Origin: Pirellulales bacterium
GTDB taxonomy: Bacteria > Planctomycetota > Planctomycetia > Pirellulales > JAICIG01
Direction: 5' to 3'
NCBI GenBank assembly: GCA_025927475.1
Contig: JAICLL010000035.1
Span: forward strand, 1 to 45,663
DNA length: 45,663 nt
Below the pieces are notes generated by a model, which was given only the letters and a program-made list of their open reading frames with translations, ran no database searches and was not told the origin of the DNA. Of this stretch, positions 15,288 through 23,177 are shown in pieces (position 1 is the stretch's first letter; every line of letters begins with the position of its first letter). The translations under genes were made by a program, and so were the position numbers.

Positions 15288-16668
15288 CTTGCGAGATGCG
15301 ATCGAGGCAGACCGAGCGCCGGGCGATTTGGTCGGCGCCGAACATCGCATCGCGCTTGGCGAACTGCGCCAGCGGTCGGCGATTACGTCGGATGTTGAGA
15401 ATCTGCGCGGGCGCTCGGTGCTGATCGCCGCGGCTGATCCGTTCCTCGTGGCGCTGGCGCTGCTTGAGCTTGATGGGCTGGCGCGGCGCCTGACGCTCTA
15501 TCCGCCCGACGTCGCGCTCGCGCACCTGCCCTACGTGATGCGCTATGCCGAGGTGGATGCGGTGGTTTCCGACGGCCGCTTTCTCGGCGACAGCTTTCTC
15601 GGCGACAGTCCGCTCGGCGCGGCGCAACAGGTGCGATGTACGCACGAGCTGGTCCCGCGCGTTCACGCCAGCCCAGAGCGCCTGCCCACGGAGTGGATTC
15701 TGCTCACCTCGGGCACAACCGGCCGGCCGAAGATGGTGCTGCACACGTTGGCCAGCTTGACGGGGGCCATTGACGCCAGCCCGTCGAATGCCGGAGTGAT
15801 CTGGGGCACGTTTTACGACATTCGCCGCTATGGCGGCTTGCAAATCCTGCTGCGGGCCGTGCTGACGCATTCGTCGTTGTTGCTTGCCGGGCCGCAAGAG
15901 CCGGTGGCCGACTATCTGCGGCGGGCGGGCGAGGCCGGCGTAACGCACATCTCCGGCACGCCCTCGCACTGGCGGCGGGCGCTGATGAGCCCCGCAGCCC
16001 ACCCTATGGCGCCGCGTTACCTCCGGCTGTCGGGCGAAATCGCCGATCAGGCCATCCTCAATAGCTTGCGCTCTTTCTATCCGGGCGCAGCCATCAGCCA
16101 CGCCTTTGCCACCACGGAAGCCGGCGTGGCCTTCGATGTCCGCGACGAGCTGTCAGGATTCCCCGCCAGCACATTGACCGGCGCCGCAGGGGTTGACCTC
16201 AAGGTGGTGGATGCCACGCTGCGCATCCGCTCCAGCCGCACCGCACAGCGTTATCTCGGCGAGCATCCGCCGCGGCTGAAAGACCCGGACGGCTTTGTCG
16301 ACACGGGCGACGTGGTCGAGCTGCGCGATGGCCGCTATCACTTCCAGGGCCGCCGCGACGGGGTGATTAACGTCGGCGGGCTCAAGGTACATCCCGAGGA
16401 AGTCGAGGCGGTGCTCAATCGCCACCCCCAGGTGCGGCTGTCGCTGGTCAAAAGGAAAAAGAGTCCGATTACCGGGGCGCTGGTGGTAGCCGACGTGCTT
16501 CTCAACGGCCCATCTGCTCCCGAGGGCGAACAGGCGTGCGAACTGCAACAGGCCATCCAGCAGTTCTGCCGTGGGTCGCTGGCGCCGCATAAGGTGCCGA
16601 CGGCGATCCGCTTTGTGCCCGCGCTGGCCATGTCCGAGACCGGAAAGCTGGCACGCCATGATCGGTAA
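15259..16668 (+). CDS. Acyl-activating (ANL superfamily) ligase
   Basis: A 469-residue adenylate-forming enzyme, at the short end of the ANL range (MenE-like size). Core motifs are in order: A3 P-loop ILLTSGTTGRPKMVLHT near 150, A5 ISHAFATTEAGVAFDV near 277, A7 DPDGFVDTGDVVELRDG near 350, A8 GRRDGVINVGGLKVHPEEVE near 368, and A10 SETGKLARHDR with the catalytic lysine near 464. The N-terminal part is shorter than in acyl-CoA synthetases. The gene starts inside the carrier protein gene, so loading an acid onto that carrier (acyl-ACP synthetase role) is the likely job; CoA as acceptor is the alternative. The acid cannot be predicted. Residues FLGDSFLGDS form a small in-frame duplication near 112. 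Confidence 0.85.
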   Translation: MKTPCNSFASLRDAIEADRAPGDLVGAEHRIALGELRQRSAITSDVENLRGRSVLIAAADPFLVALALLELDGLARRLTLYPPDVALAHLPYVMRYAEVDAVVSDGRFLGDSFLGDSPLGAAQQVRCTHELVPRVHASPERLPTEWILLTSGTTGRPKMVLHTLASLTGAIDASPSNAGVIWGTFYDIRRYGGLQILLRAVLTHSSLLLAGPQEPVADYLRRAGEAGVTHISGTPSHWRRALMSPAAHPMAPRYLRLSGEIADQAILNSLRSFYPGAAISHAFATTEAGVAFDVRDELSGFPASTLTGAAGVDLKVVDATLRIRSSRTAQRYLGEHPPRLKDPDGFVDTGDVVELRDGRYHFQGRRDGVINVGGLKVHPEEVEAVLNRHPQVRLSLVKRKKSPITGALVVADVLLNGPSAPEGEQACELQQAIQQFCRGSLAPHKVPTAIRFVPALAMSETGKLARHDR

Positions 16669-17398
16669 CGTCATCGTGACCGGCGGAAGTCGAGGCATCG
16701 GCCTGGGCATCGTTCGCTGCCTGGCCAAGGCCGGCTACGGCGTCATGGCTCTCGCCCGCAACGAGAGCCCCGCGTTGCGCGAGGCCATCGGCGAGGCCGC
16801 GCGCAGCGGCACGGGTTCCATCGGCTTCGTCGCTTACGATCTGGCGGAGACCGGCGGCATGGCTGCGCTCGTCAAGCAACTCCGTAAGGACCTGGGGCCG
16901 ATCTACGCGCTGGTGAACAACGCGGGCATCAGCGTCGCCGGCGCCCTGGCGCTCACCGGCGTGACGCAGATCGAGCAGGTGGTGGGGCTGAACGTCGTTT
17001 CGCCAATCGTGTTGAGCAAATATGTGTTGCGTTCGATGCTGGCCGACGGCGCCGGCGGCCGCATCGTCAACGTGGCGTCGATCGTGGCCTTTACTGGGTA
17101 TAGCGGGTTCTCCGTTTATGGCGCCACCAAAGCGTCGCTGATCGGCTTTACCCGCTCGCTGGCCCGCGAAGTTGGCCGGGCCGGCATCACGGTCAACGCG
17201 GTAGCGCCGGGCTTTGTCGATACCGAGATGACCAAGGGGCTGGGCGAGGAGCAGCGTGAACAGGTCGTCCGGCGCAGCGCTTTGCGCCGCCTGGCTGAGG
17301 TGGACGACGTCGCCGCCGCCGTCGAGTATCTGCTCAGCGACGGCGCCAGGAACGTCAGCGGCACGGTCATCACGGTCGACGCGGGGAATACGGCATGA
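16658..17398 (+). CDS. FabG-like short-chain dehydrogenase/reductase
   Basis: A 246-residue classical SDR. The cofactor motif is VIVTGGSRGIGLGI (TGxxxGxG) at residues 5-18, NNAG is near 87, the catalytic serine is in VNVASIVAFTG near 140, and the catalytic pair is Y154/K158 in VYGATKASLIGF. NAVAPGFVDTEMT and the closing NVSGTVITVDAGNTA are typical of 3-oxoacyl-ACP reductases. I choose ATG 16658, which overlaps the ligase stop by 11 bases and places the Rossmann motif at the usual distance; the longer frame from 16571 is shadow sequence. In this operon it would reduce a ketone on a carrier- or CoA-bound chain, or oxidise an alcohol. Its stop overlaps the next start (ATGA). Confidence 0.9.
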   Translation: MIGNVIVTGGSRGIGLGIVRCLAKAGYGVMALARNESPALREAIGEAARSGTGSIGFVAYDLAETGGMAALVKQLRKDLGPIYALVNNAGISVAGALALTGVTQIEQVVGLNVVSPIVLSKYVLRSMLADGAGGRIVNVASIVAFTGYSGFSVYGATKASLIGFTRSLAREVGRAGITVNAVAPGFVDTEMTKGLGEEQREQVVRRSALRRLAEVDDVAAAVEYLLSDGARNVSGTVITVDAGNTA

Positions 17399-19200
17399 GC
17401 GCAGTAGCCAGCGAGACCGTCGCAACATCGGCTCGGCCACGAGCGTCCGTCTCCCGAGCCTGGCTGCGGGCGCTGGAGTTGACGTCGCCCATCGCCCATA
17501 AGCGCGAGCGGGTGCTGCCCGCCGTCGTCGATGAGTTGGGCTTGCAGTTGGGCGACAAGCCAGCGCTGCTCTCCGACCGCGAGTGCTTCACATACCTGGA
17601 ACTCGCGAGGCGCGCGCGGCGGTACGCCCGGTGGGCGCTCGCCGAGGGCGTGGCCAAGGGCGATGTGGTCGGCCTGTTGATGCCCAACCGCCCTGAGTAC
17701 CTGGCGATCTGGCTGGGCGTCACCCGCGTTGGGGGAGTCGTCGCCCTGCTGAACACCAACCTCGCCGGGCAGTCGCTGGCGCGCTCCATCGAAGCTGCGT
17801 CGGCGAAACACCTCATCGTCGCCGCCGAGCTCGCCGAGGCGCTCGACACGGCCATGACGCACGTCGCCGCGCCGCCACGCGTGTCGATCCACGGCGGACG
17901 CCGCGGCATTGACGAGCAGATCGGGGGCCTGGCGGCCGCGCCGCTCGAAGTCGGAGAGTTGCGTGAGATCACCATCGACGACCGCGCGCTTCTCGTCTTC
18001 ACGTCCGGCAGCACCGGAATGCCCAAAGCCGCCAACGTCAGCCACGCGCGCGTGATACAGTGGGCGCTGTGGTTCGCTGGCATGATGGAGTCGCAGCCGA
18101 GCGACCGGCTGTATAGCTGCCTGCCCATGTATCACAGCGTGGGCGGTGTGCTGGCGCCGGGCGCGATGCTGGCCGCCGGCGGCTCGCTGGTTCTGCGCGA
18201 GAAGTTCTCGGCGAGCCAGTTCTGGAGCGACGTTGTCCGCTGGGATTGCACCGCGTTTCAGTACATCGGCGAGCTATGCCGCTACCTGCTGCACCGCCCC
18301 CACGACCCGAGCGAGACCGAGCACCGCCTTCGGCTGGCCTGTGGCAACGGTCTGGCGGCCGGCGTGTGGGAAGCGTTCCAGGAGCGCTTTCGCATCCCGC
18401 AGATTTTGGAGTTTTACGCCGCCACAGAGGGGGGCCTTTCGCTGTTCAACGTGCAGGGCAAGCCCGGGGCCATCGGCCACATTCCCGCCTATTTGGCGCA
18501 CCGCTTCGCGCCCGCGGTCGTCGCCTTCGACTCCAACCGAGGCGAGCCGATGCGCAATGAACACGGTTTCTGTGTTCGCTGCGGGGTCAATGAGCCCGGC
18601 GAGGCGCTCGCCAGGCTGCGCAGCGATCCCGCCAGTGCCGGCAGCCGGTTCGAAGGCTACACTTGCGCGGCAGAGACCGAAAAGAGAATCCTGCGCAATG
18701 TCTTCGCGTTGGGCGACACTTGGGTACGCACCGGCGACCTGATGCGCCAGGACGAGAAGGGGTTCTTCTACTTTGTCGACCGCATCGGCGACACGTTTCG
18801 CTGGAAGGGCGAGAACGTGGCGACCACGGAGGTGGCGCAAGAGCTGTGCGCTTTCGAGGGCATCCTGCACGCCAGCGTTTACGGAGTCGCGATTCCGGGC
18901 GCCGAAGGCCGCGCCGGGATGGCGGCCATTGTGTGCGAGGGCGCGCTCGACCTGGCCGCGCTCGGCCGGCATCTTGCCAAGCGGTTGCCCGGTTACGCGC
19001 GTCCGCTGTTTCTTCGACTCTGCTCACAGGCCGAGCTAACCGGCACGTTCAAATATGCAAAGACCGATCTCGTGCGGCAGGGATTCGACCCGAGCCGTTG
19101 CGCCGATCCTCTGTACTTCCATCACCCCGAGCTGCGCGCCTACGTCGCGCTCGACGAGCAACTGTACGACAGCATTCTCACCGGAGCGATTCGTTTATAA
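17395..19200 (+). CDS. FATP/FadD6-like acyl-CoA synthetase
   Basis: A 601-residue ANL enzyme of the long- or very-long-chain type (FATP-like). Visible motifs are VFTSGSTGMPKAANVSHAR near 200, LPMYHSVGGVLAPGAML near 242, FYAATEGGLSLFN near 342 and the FATP hallmark RIGDTFRWKGENVATTEVAQ near 462. GTFKYAKTDLVRQGFD near 548 carries the C-terminal lysine, followed by the family's tail (LYFHHPELRAYVALD). The N-terminal 50 residues are unconserved. It would activate a fatty acid with ATP to acyl-AMP and then acyl-CoA, or hand the acyl group on. The presence of a second ligase beside the shorter one suggests that two different acids are activated, or one is activated twice. It is last in the first operon; the next gene is 193 bases away past a palindrome. 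Confidence 0.87.
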   Translation: MSAVASETVATSARPRASVSRAWLRALELTSPIAHKRERVLPAVVDELGLQLGDKPALLSDRECFTYLELARRARRYARWALAEGVAKGDVVGLLMPNRPEYLAIWLGVTRVGGVVALLNTNLAGQSLARSIEAASAKHLIVAAELAEALDTAMTHVAAPPRVSIHGGRRGIDEQIGGLAAAPLEVGELREITIDDRALLVFTSGSTGMPKAANVSHARVIQWALWFAGMMESQPSDRLYSCLPMYHSVGGVLAPGAMLAAGGSLVLREKFSASQFWSDVVRWDCTAFQYIGELCRYLLHRPHDPSETEHRLRLACGNGLAAGVWEAFQERFRIPQILEFYAATEGGLSLFNVQGKPGAIGHIPAYLAHRFAPAVVAFDSNRGEPMRNEHGFCVRCGVNEPGEALARLRSDPASAGSRFEGYTCAAETEKRILRNVFALGDTWVRTGDLMRQDEKGFFYFVDRIGDTFRWKGENVATTEVAQELCAFEGILHASVYGVAIPGAEGRAGMAAIVCEGALDLAALGRHLAKRLPGYARPLFLRLCSQAELTGTFKYAKTDLVRQGFDPSRCADPLYFHHPELRAYVALDEQLYDSILTGAIRL

Positions 19201-19281
19201 GTGATTGTGGGAAGTCATTATATTTCATGCGGCCACAAATGCGACATTAATCGCCGTGCGTTCACACTGGGCGCGCCGTTC

Positions 19282-19333
19282 GTCGCCTTTCGCTCCGCAA
19301 ATGTCGCGCTACTTTCGCGGTGCGAAAGGCGAC
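19282..19333. repeat. Palindromic intergenic element, copy 1
   Basis: A 52-bp imperfect palindrome with outer arms GTCGCCTTTCGC and GCGAAAGGCGAC (12 bp perfect), then a mismatch and CCGC/GCGG. It closely resembles the perfect 51-bp copy at 23068-23118. It lies between the ligase and decarboxylase operons and could end transcription of the former. Confidence 0.85.
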
Positions 19334-19393
19334 TTTGGGCCGTGAGCTAACGCAAGGCGATTCGGGTCCGCGGACCGCAGTAAATAAGACTCA

Positions 19394-20764
19394 ATGCAGA
19401 TCGACCAGTTGCAACACGAATATCAGCGGGTACAGGCCGAGATCGCCGACGGCCCCATCGTACCCTCGGTCGCAGTGGACGACATTCGCGGTTATCTGGC
19501 CAGCCGGTACGACTTCCACGAAGCGCTGCCCCTCGCTGAAGTCGTCCAAGACGCCGAGCGGATGCTGCGCACCTGGCAGGTGCAGGTAACTCATCCGCGC
19601 TATCTCGGGCTGTTCAATCCCGCCGTGACGTTGCCTGCGGTGATCGCCGAGACTCTGGCGGCTCTGTACAACTCTCAACTGGCCAATTGGCGCACCTCGC
19701 CGGGCGGCAACGAGATCGAGCGGCATACGCTGGGCTGGCTGGCGGCGAAGTTCGGCCTGCCCCCCGACACGATTGCCACCTTCACCTGCGGAGGCTCGGA
19801 AGCCAATCTCTCCGCCGTGGCGGTGGCGCTCGAGCATGCGTTTCCGGAATACGGCGAGCGCGGTCTACGCAGCCTGCCGGCGCCTCCGTCGCTTTATTTC
19901 ACGGGCGAGGCGCACCACGGGTTCAACAAGATCGCGCACCTCACGGGCATGGGGCGCCGTGCGGTCCGCCCTGTCGAGACCGACCGCCGGCTGAAGCTCG
20001 ACGTCGACAGCCTGCAAAGCCAAGTGCGCCAGGACCGCAAAGACGGGTGGGCGCCGTTTCTGGTCGTCGGCACCGTGGGCGCCACTGCGGCGGGCATCAT
20101 CGATCCGCTCTGCGAGATCGCCCAGTTCTGCCGCGAAGAGAAACTATGGTTCCACGTCGACGCCGCGTGGGGCGGCGCGGCGATCCTCTCGCCTGCGCTG
20201 AAGCACTATCTCGCCGGCATCGAGCAAGCCGACTCGATCACCTGCGACGCGCACAAGTGGCTTTCCGTTCCGATGGGCTGCGGCATGTTCTTCTGCCGTC
20301 ACCGCGAGAGCGTGGCCCGCGCCTTTCACGCCGACGTCACCTACCTGTCGGGCAAACAAACTGGACCGGTCTTCGATCCCCTCACGCACTCGATGCAGTG
20401 GTCGCGGCGGTTCATTGGGCTCAAGCTGTTTATGGCCTTGGCCAACCTGGGCGAGTCGGGATATGCGGCGGTGATTGAGCACCAGGCGCGCCTGGGCAAT
20501 GTGCTGCGCCAGGCGCTGGCGGACTCGGGTTGGCAGATTGTCAACGAAACGCCGCTGCCGCTGGTCTGCTTCACGCGCGAGCATTTCCACCCGGCTGCCT
20601 TTCTCGCGGCGCTGCACCAGCGGCAGATCGCCTGGATGTCTGAAGCCCGTATCAACGGGAAAAGCGTGCTGCGCGCCTGTGTCACCAACTTCCGCACGAC
20701 GGAAGCCCAGATCCATCAGATCGTGGCGGAGATGAATCAACTGTTTCAGCAAGGGTCTCGATGA
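19394..20764 (+). CDS. Group II pyridoxal-phosphate-dependent decarboxylase
   Basis: A 456-residue member of the aspartate/glutamate/aromatic-amino-acid decarboxylase group (PLP fold type I). Landmarks are HPRYLGLFNPAVTLPAVIAE near 62, TFTCGGSEANLSAVAVALEH near 132, the substrate-side VVGTVGATAAGIIDPL near 218, the PLP-pyridine aspartate in FHVDAAWGGAAIL near 256, and the Schiff-base lysine K288 in SITCDAHKWLSVPMGCGMFF. The layout resembles bacterial cysteine sulfinate, glutamate and diaminobutyrate decarboxylases, but the substrate cannot be assigned. Its stop overlaps the MetY-like start (ATGA), so a homoserine-derived amino acid made by MetY-like chemistry is a plausible substrate. ATG 19394 is chosen; no strong ribosome binding site is seen. 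The upstream 60 bases follow a palindrome. Confidence 0.87.
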   Translation: MQIDQLQHEYQRVQAEIADGPIVPSVAVDDIRGYLASRYDFHEALPLAEVVQDAERMLRTWQVQVTHPRYLGLFNPAVTLPAVIAETLAALYNSQLANWRTSPGGNEIERHTLGWLAAKFGLPPDTIATFTCGGSEANLSAVAVALEHAFPEYGERGLRSLPAPPSLYFTGEAHHGFNKIAHLTGMGRRAVRPVETDRRLKLDVDSLQSQVRQDRKDGWAPFLVVGTVGATAAGIIDPLCEIAQFCREEKLWFHVDAAWGGAAILSPALKHYLAGIEQADSITCDAHKWLSVPMGCGMFFCRHRESVARAFHADVTYLSGKQTGPVFDPLTHSMQWSRRFIGLKLFMALANLGESGYAAVIEHQARLGNVLRQALADSGWQIVNETPLPLVCFTREHFHPAAFLAALHQRQIAWMSEARINGKSVLRACVTNFRTTEAQIHQIVAEMNQLFQQGSR

Positions 20765-22035
20765 AACGCGAAACCATCGCCATTCACGCTGGCTACGAGC
20801 CCGACGCCGCCGTGCGGTCGGTGGCAGTGCCCATCTACCAGACCGTGGCCTACGCGTTCGACAGCGCCGAACACGCCGCGGCGCTGTTTAACCTGGAAGC
20901 CGATGGCTACCGATACACGCGCATCAGCAATCCCACCACGGCCGTACTGGAGCGGCGCATGGCCGCGCTCGAAGGCGGACTGGAGGCCATGTGCGTGGCC
21001 AGCGGCCAGGCCGCGGTAAGCTATGCGGTGCTCAACCTCACCGGCATGGGCAGCAACATCGTCTCGCCGCCGCAGCTCTATGGCACCACTCACACGCTCT
21101 TCGCGCATCTCCTGCCCGAGCAGGGGGTGTCGGTGCGCTTTGCCGAGTCTGACCGCCCCGAGGCTATCGCGCGGCTCATCGACGGCGAGACGCGCGCCAT
21201 TTACTGCGAGAGCGTAGGCAATCCGGCCGGCAATATCTGCGACATCGAGGCGCTGGCCCGGCTGGCGCACCGGCACGGCATTCCACTGGTGGTCGATAAC
21301 ACCGTGGCCACGCCGATGCTGCTGCGGCCGATCGAGCACGGCGCCGATATCGTGGTGCACTCGCTCACCAAGTTTATGGGCGGGCATGGCACAACGCTCG
21401 GCGGCGTCATTGTCGATAGCGGCAATTTCCCCTGGAGCGAGCACGCTGCCCGGTTTGCGATGTTTTGCCAGCCCGATCACTCTTATCACGGCCTGGTCTA
21501 CACCGAGCGCTTCGGTCGGGCGGCCTACCTCGCCCGTTGCCGCAGCCGCTATCTGCGCGCCACCGGCGCCGTGCTCGCGCCGCTCAGCGCGTTCTTGCTG
21601 CTGCAAGGAGTCGAGACCGCGGCGCTGCGCGTCGAGCGCCACGTGGAGAACGGCCGTAAAGTGGCCGAGTTTCTGCGCGGCCACCCGCGCATCGCCTGGA
21701 TCAACTATGCCGGCTTTCCCGACAGCCCCTACCACGCGCTGGCGCAGAAATACCTGAACGCCCAGGGCTGCTCGCTGATGACGCTGGGCGTCCAGGGCGG
21801 ATATGAAGCCGCCGTCCGCTTCTACGACGCCCTGAAGCTGTTCAGCCGCCTGGTGAACCTGGGCGACGCCAAATCGCTGGCCTGCCACCCGGCGTCGACC
21901 ACCCACCGTCAGATGTCGCCCGAAGAACAACGCCAGGCGGGCGTGCTGCCAGAGATGATCCGCCTGAGCATCGGCATCGAACATATCGACGACATTCTGG
22001 CCGATCTCGATCAGGCGCTGACCGCGGCTATTTAA
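20761..22035 (+). CDS. MetY-like O-acylhomoserine gamma-replacement PLP enzyme
   Basis: A 424-residue Cys/Met-metabolism PLP enzyme, closest in pattern to O-acetylhomoserine sulfhydrylase (MetY). It begins MKRETIAIHAGYEPDAAVRS. YRYTRISNPTTAVLERRMAA near 58 and VASGQAAVSYAVLNL near 80 are the phosphate-binding and substrate regions. The Schiff-base lysine is K204 in VVHSLTKFMGGHGTTLGGVI. The C-terminal substrate loop is FSRLVNLGDAKSLACHPAST, followed by THRQMSPEEQ and IRLSIGIEHIDDILADLDQA. Such enzymes displace the acyl group of O-acylhomoserine with a sulfur, nitrogen, oxygen or carbon nucleophile. Here it is coupled to a decarboxylase and followed by a MetA-like gene rather than other methionine genes, so a biosynthetic use is as likely as homocysteine synthesis. 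Confidence 0.87.
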   Translation: MKRETIAIHAGYEPDAAVRSVAVPIYQTVAYAFDSAEHAAALFNLEADGYRYTRISNPTTAVLERRMAALEGGLEAMCVASGQAAVSYAVLNLTGMGSNIVSPPQLYGTTHTLFAHLLPEQGVSVRFAESDRPEAIARLIDGETRAIYCESVGNPAGNICDIEALARLAHRHGIPLVVDNTVATPMLLRPIEHGADIVVHSLTKFMGGHGTTLGGVIVDSGNFPWSEHAARFAMFCQPDHSYHGLVYTERFGRAAYLARCRSRYLRATGAVLAPLSAFLLLQGVETAALRVERHVENGRKVAEFLRGHPRIAWINYAGFPDSPYHALAQKYLNAQGCSLMTLGVQGGYEAAVRFYDALKLFSRLVNLGDAKSLACHPASTTHRQMSPEEQRQAGVLPEMIRLSIGIEHIDDILADLDQALTAAI

Positions 22036-22094
22036 GCGTTGAGGATAAATGACCTGAACCTCGTACTTCAACGAACGACACCAAAGAGTTTGTC

Positions 22095-23135
22095 ATGCCG
22101 GTCTTCTTGAATCCAAAGCATCCCGGCCGCCCACGGCGGTGTCTGCAGATTGGCCTGGTCAACAACATGGCCGATGCGGCCATGGAAGCAACCGAGCGCC
22201 AGTTTCTCACGCTGCTCGAGGCGGCCGCGGGCGATGTGCCGGTCTGCCTCACGCTCTATGCTTTGCCCGAAGTGGAGCGGCAGGCCGAGAGCCAGCATCG
22301 CGTGGAAAGCTTGTATATGGGCATCGAGCGGCTTTGGGAGCTGCCGCCCGAGCAATTTCCCGATGGGTTGATCGTCACCGGCAGGGAGCCGCTCACCGCC
22401 GATCTGCGCGACGAGGCATACTGGCCCAGCCTTGAACGCCTGCTGGCGTGGACGCAGATGCACGCGCGTTCGACAATCTGGTCGTGTCTGGCGGCCCACG
22501 CGGCGGTGCTGGCGCTCGACGGCATTGAGCGCGTGCGCAGCCAGCACAAGCAGTTTGGCATCTTTACCTGCGAGCAGACCGCGCCGCACGCCCTGCTGGC
22601 CGGCGCGCCGGCCAGCCTGCGGATTCCCCACTCGCGTTGGAACGGGCTCGCCGCCGACCAATTGGCCGCCAAAGGATACCAGGTACTTACGTACAGCGGC
22701 GCGAGCGGCGTCGACACCTTCGTTAAGCAGGACGCCGGGCTGTTCGTCTTCTTCCAAGGCCATCCGGAATACGAGTCGCACACACTGTTGCGCGAGTACC
22801 GCCGCGACACCGCGCGGTATCTCAAGGGCGAGATCGAAAGTTACCCGTTGCTGCCCGTGGACTATTTCGACGACGACACCGAGCGGTCTCTGCGGGAGAT
22901 CGAAACGATGGCACGGGCATCGCGCCGCGAGCGGCTCCTCGGCGAGGTTTCCGCGGTGCTCGGTCGCGCCCGGATCGACAACACCTGGAGCGGGGCCGCC
23001 GCCGTCATCTACCGCAATTGGCTCCATCATCTAAACAGCCGTGCGCGACGAGCGGACATCCCCAAAGTCGCCTTTCGCTCCGCGAAAGTAGCGCTACGTT
23101 CGCGGAGCGAAAGGCGACAATTGCGCGCCCGGTAG
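22095..23135 (+). CDS. MetA-like homoserine O-acyltransferase
   Basis: A 346-residue member of the MetA/homoserine O-succinyl(acetyl)transferase family (class I glutamine-amidotransferase-like fold). Conserved positions are QIGLVNNMADAAMEATERQF near 20-38, DGLIVTGREPLTADLRDEAY near 90, the catalytic cysteine C131 in IWSCLAAHAAVLALDG, and the His/Glu block GHPEYESHTLLREYRRDTARY near 228. It would transfer acetyl or succinyl from CoA to homoserine, making the leaving group used by the MetY-like enzyme just upstream. AAAGAG lies six bases before ATG 22095. It differs from housekeeping MetA in several blocks (NNMADAAME where MetA has a 'NLMP' pattern). The last 25 or so residues (VAFRSAKVALRSRSERRQL) come from a palindromic element and are probably not part of the fold. 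Confidence 0.83.
   Translation: MPVFLNPKHPGRPRRCLQIGLVNNMADAAMEATERQFLTLLEAAAGDVPVCLTLYALPEVERQAESQHRVESLYMGIERLWELPPEQFPDGLIVTGREPLTADLRDEAYWPSLERLLAWTQMHARSTIWSCLAAHAAVLALDGIERVRSQHKQFGIFTCEQTAPHALLAGAPASLRIPHSRWNGLAADQLAAKGYQVLTYSGASGVDTFVKQDAGLFVFFQGHPEYESHTLLREYRRDTARYLKGEIESYPLLPVDYFDDDTERSLREIETMARASRRERLLGEVSAVLGRARIDNTWSGAAAVIYRNWLHHLNSRARRADIPKVAFRSAKVALRSRSERRQLRAR
23068..23118. repeat. Perfect 51-bp palindromic element, copy 2, inside the MetA-like gene end
   Basis: Arms GTCGCCTTTCGCTCCGCGAA (23068-23087) and TTCGCGGAGCGAAAGGCGAC (23099-23118) are exact inverted repeats of 20 bp. The 11-base centre contains GTAGCGCTAC, itself a 10-bp palindrome. It encodes the basic C-terminal tail of the MetA-like protein. 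Copy 1 lies at 19282-19333, so the two flank the decarboxylase-MetY-MetA block. Confidence 0.92.
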
Positions 23136-23177
23136 TCGCGCAGGGCTATTGACGTATACACGTTGCAGGAACCAGGC

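Noticed and set aside
20746..22071. 441-residue minus-strand open frame
   Set aside because: Exact shadow of the MetY-like gene, whose PLP motifs are clear.
20761..23135. Simple methionine biosynthesis operon
   Set aside because: Not excluded, but coupling to a group II decarboxylase and closeness to the ACP/HDO operon make a dedicated pathway more likely; kept as the alternative explanation.
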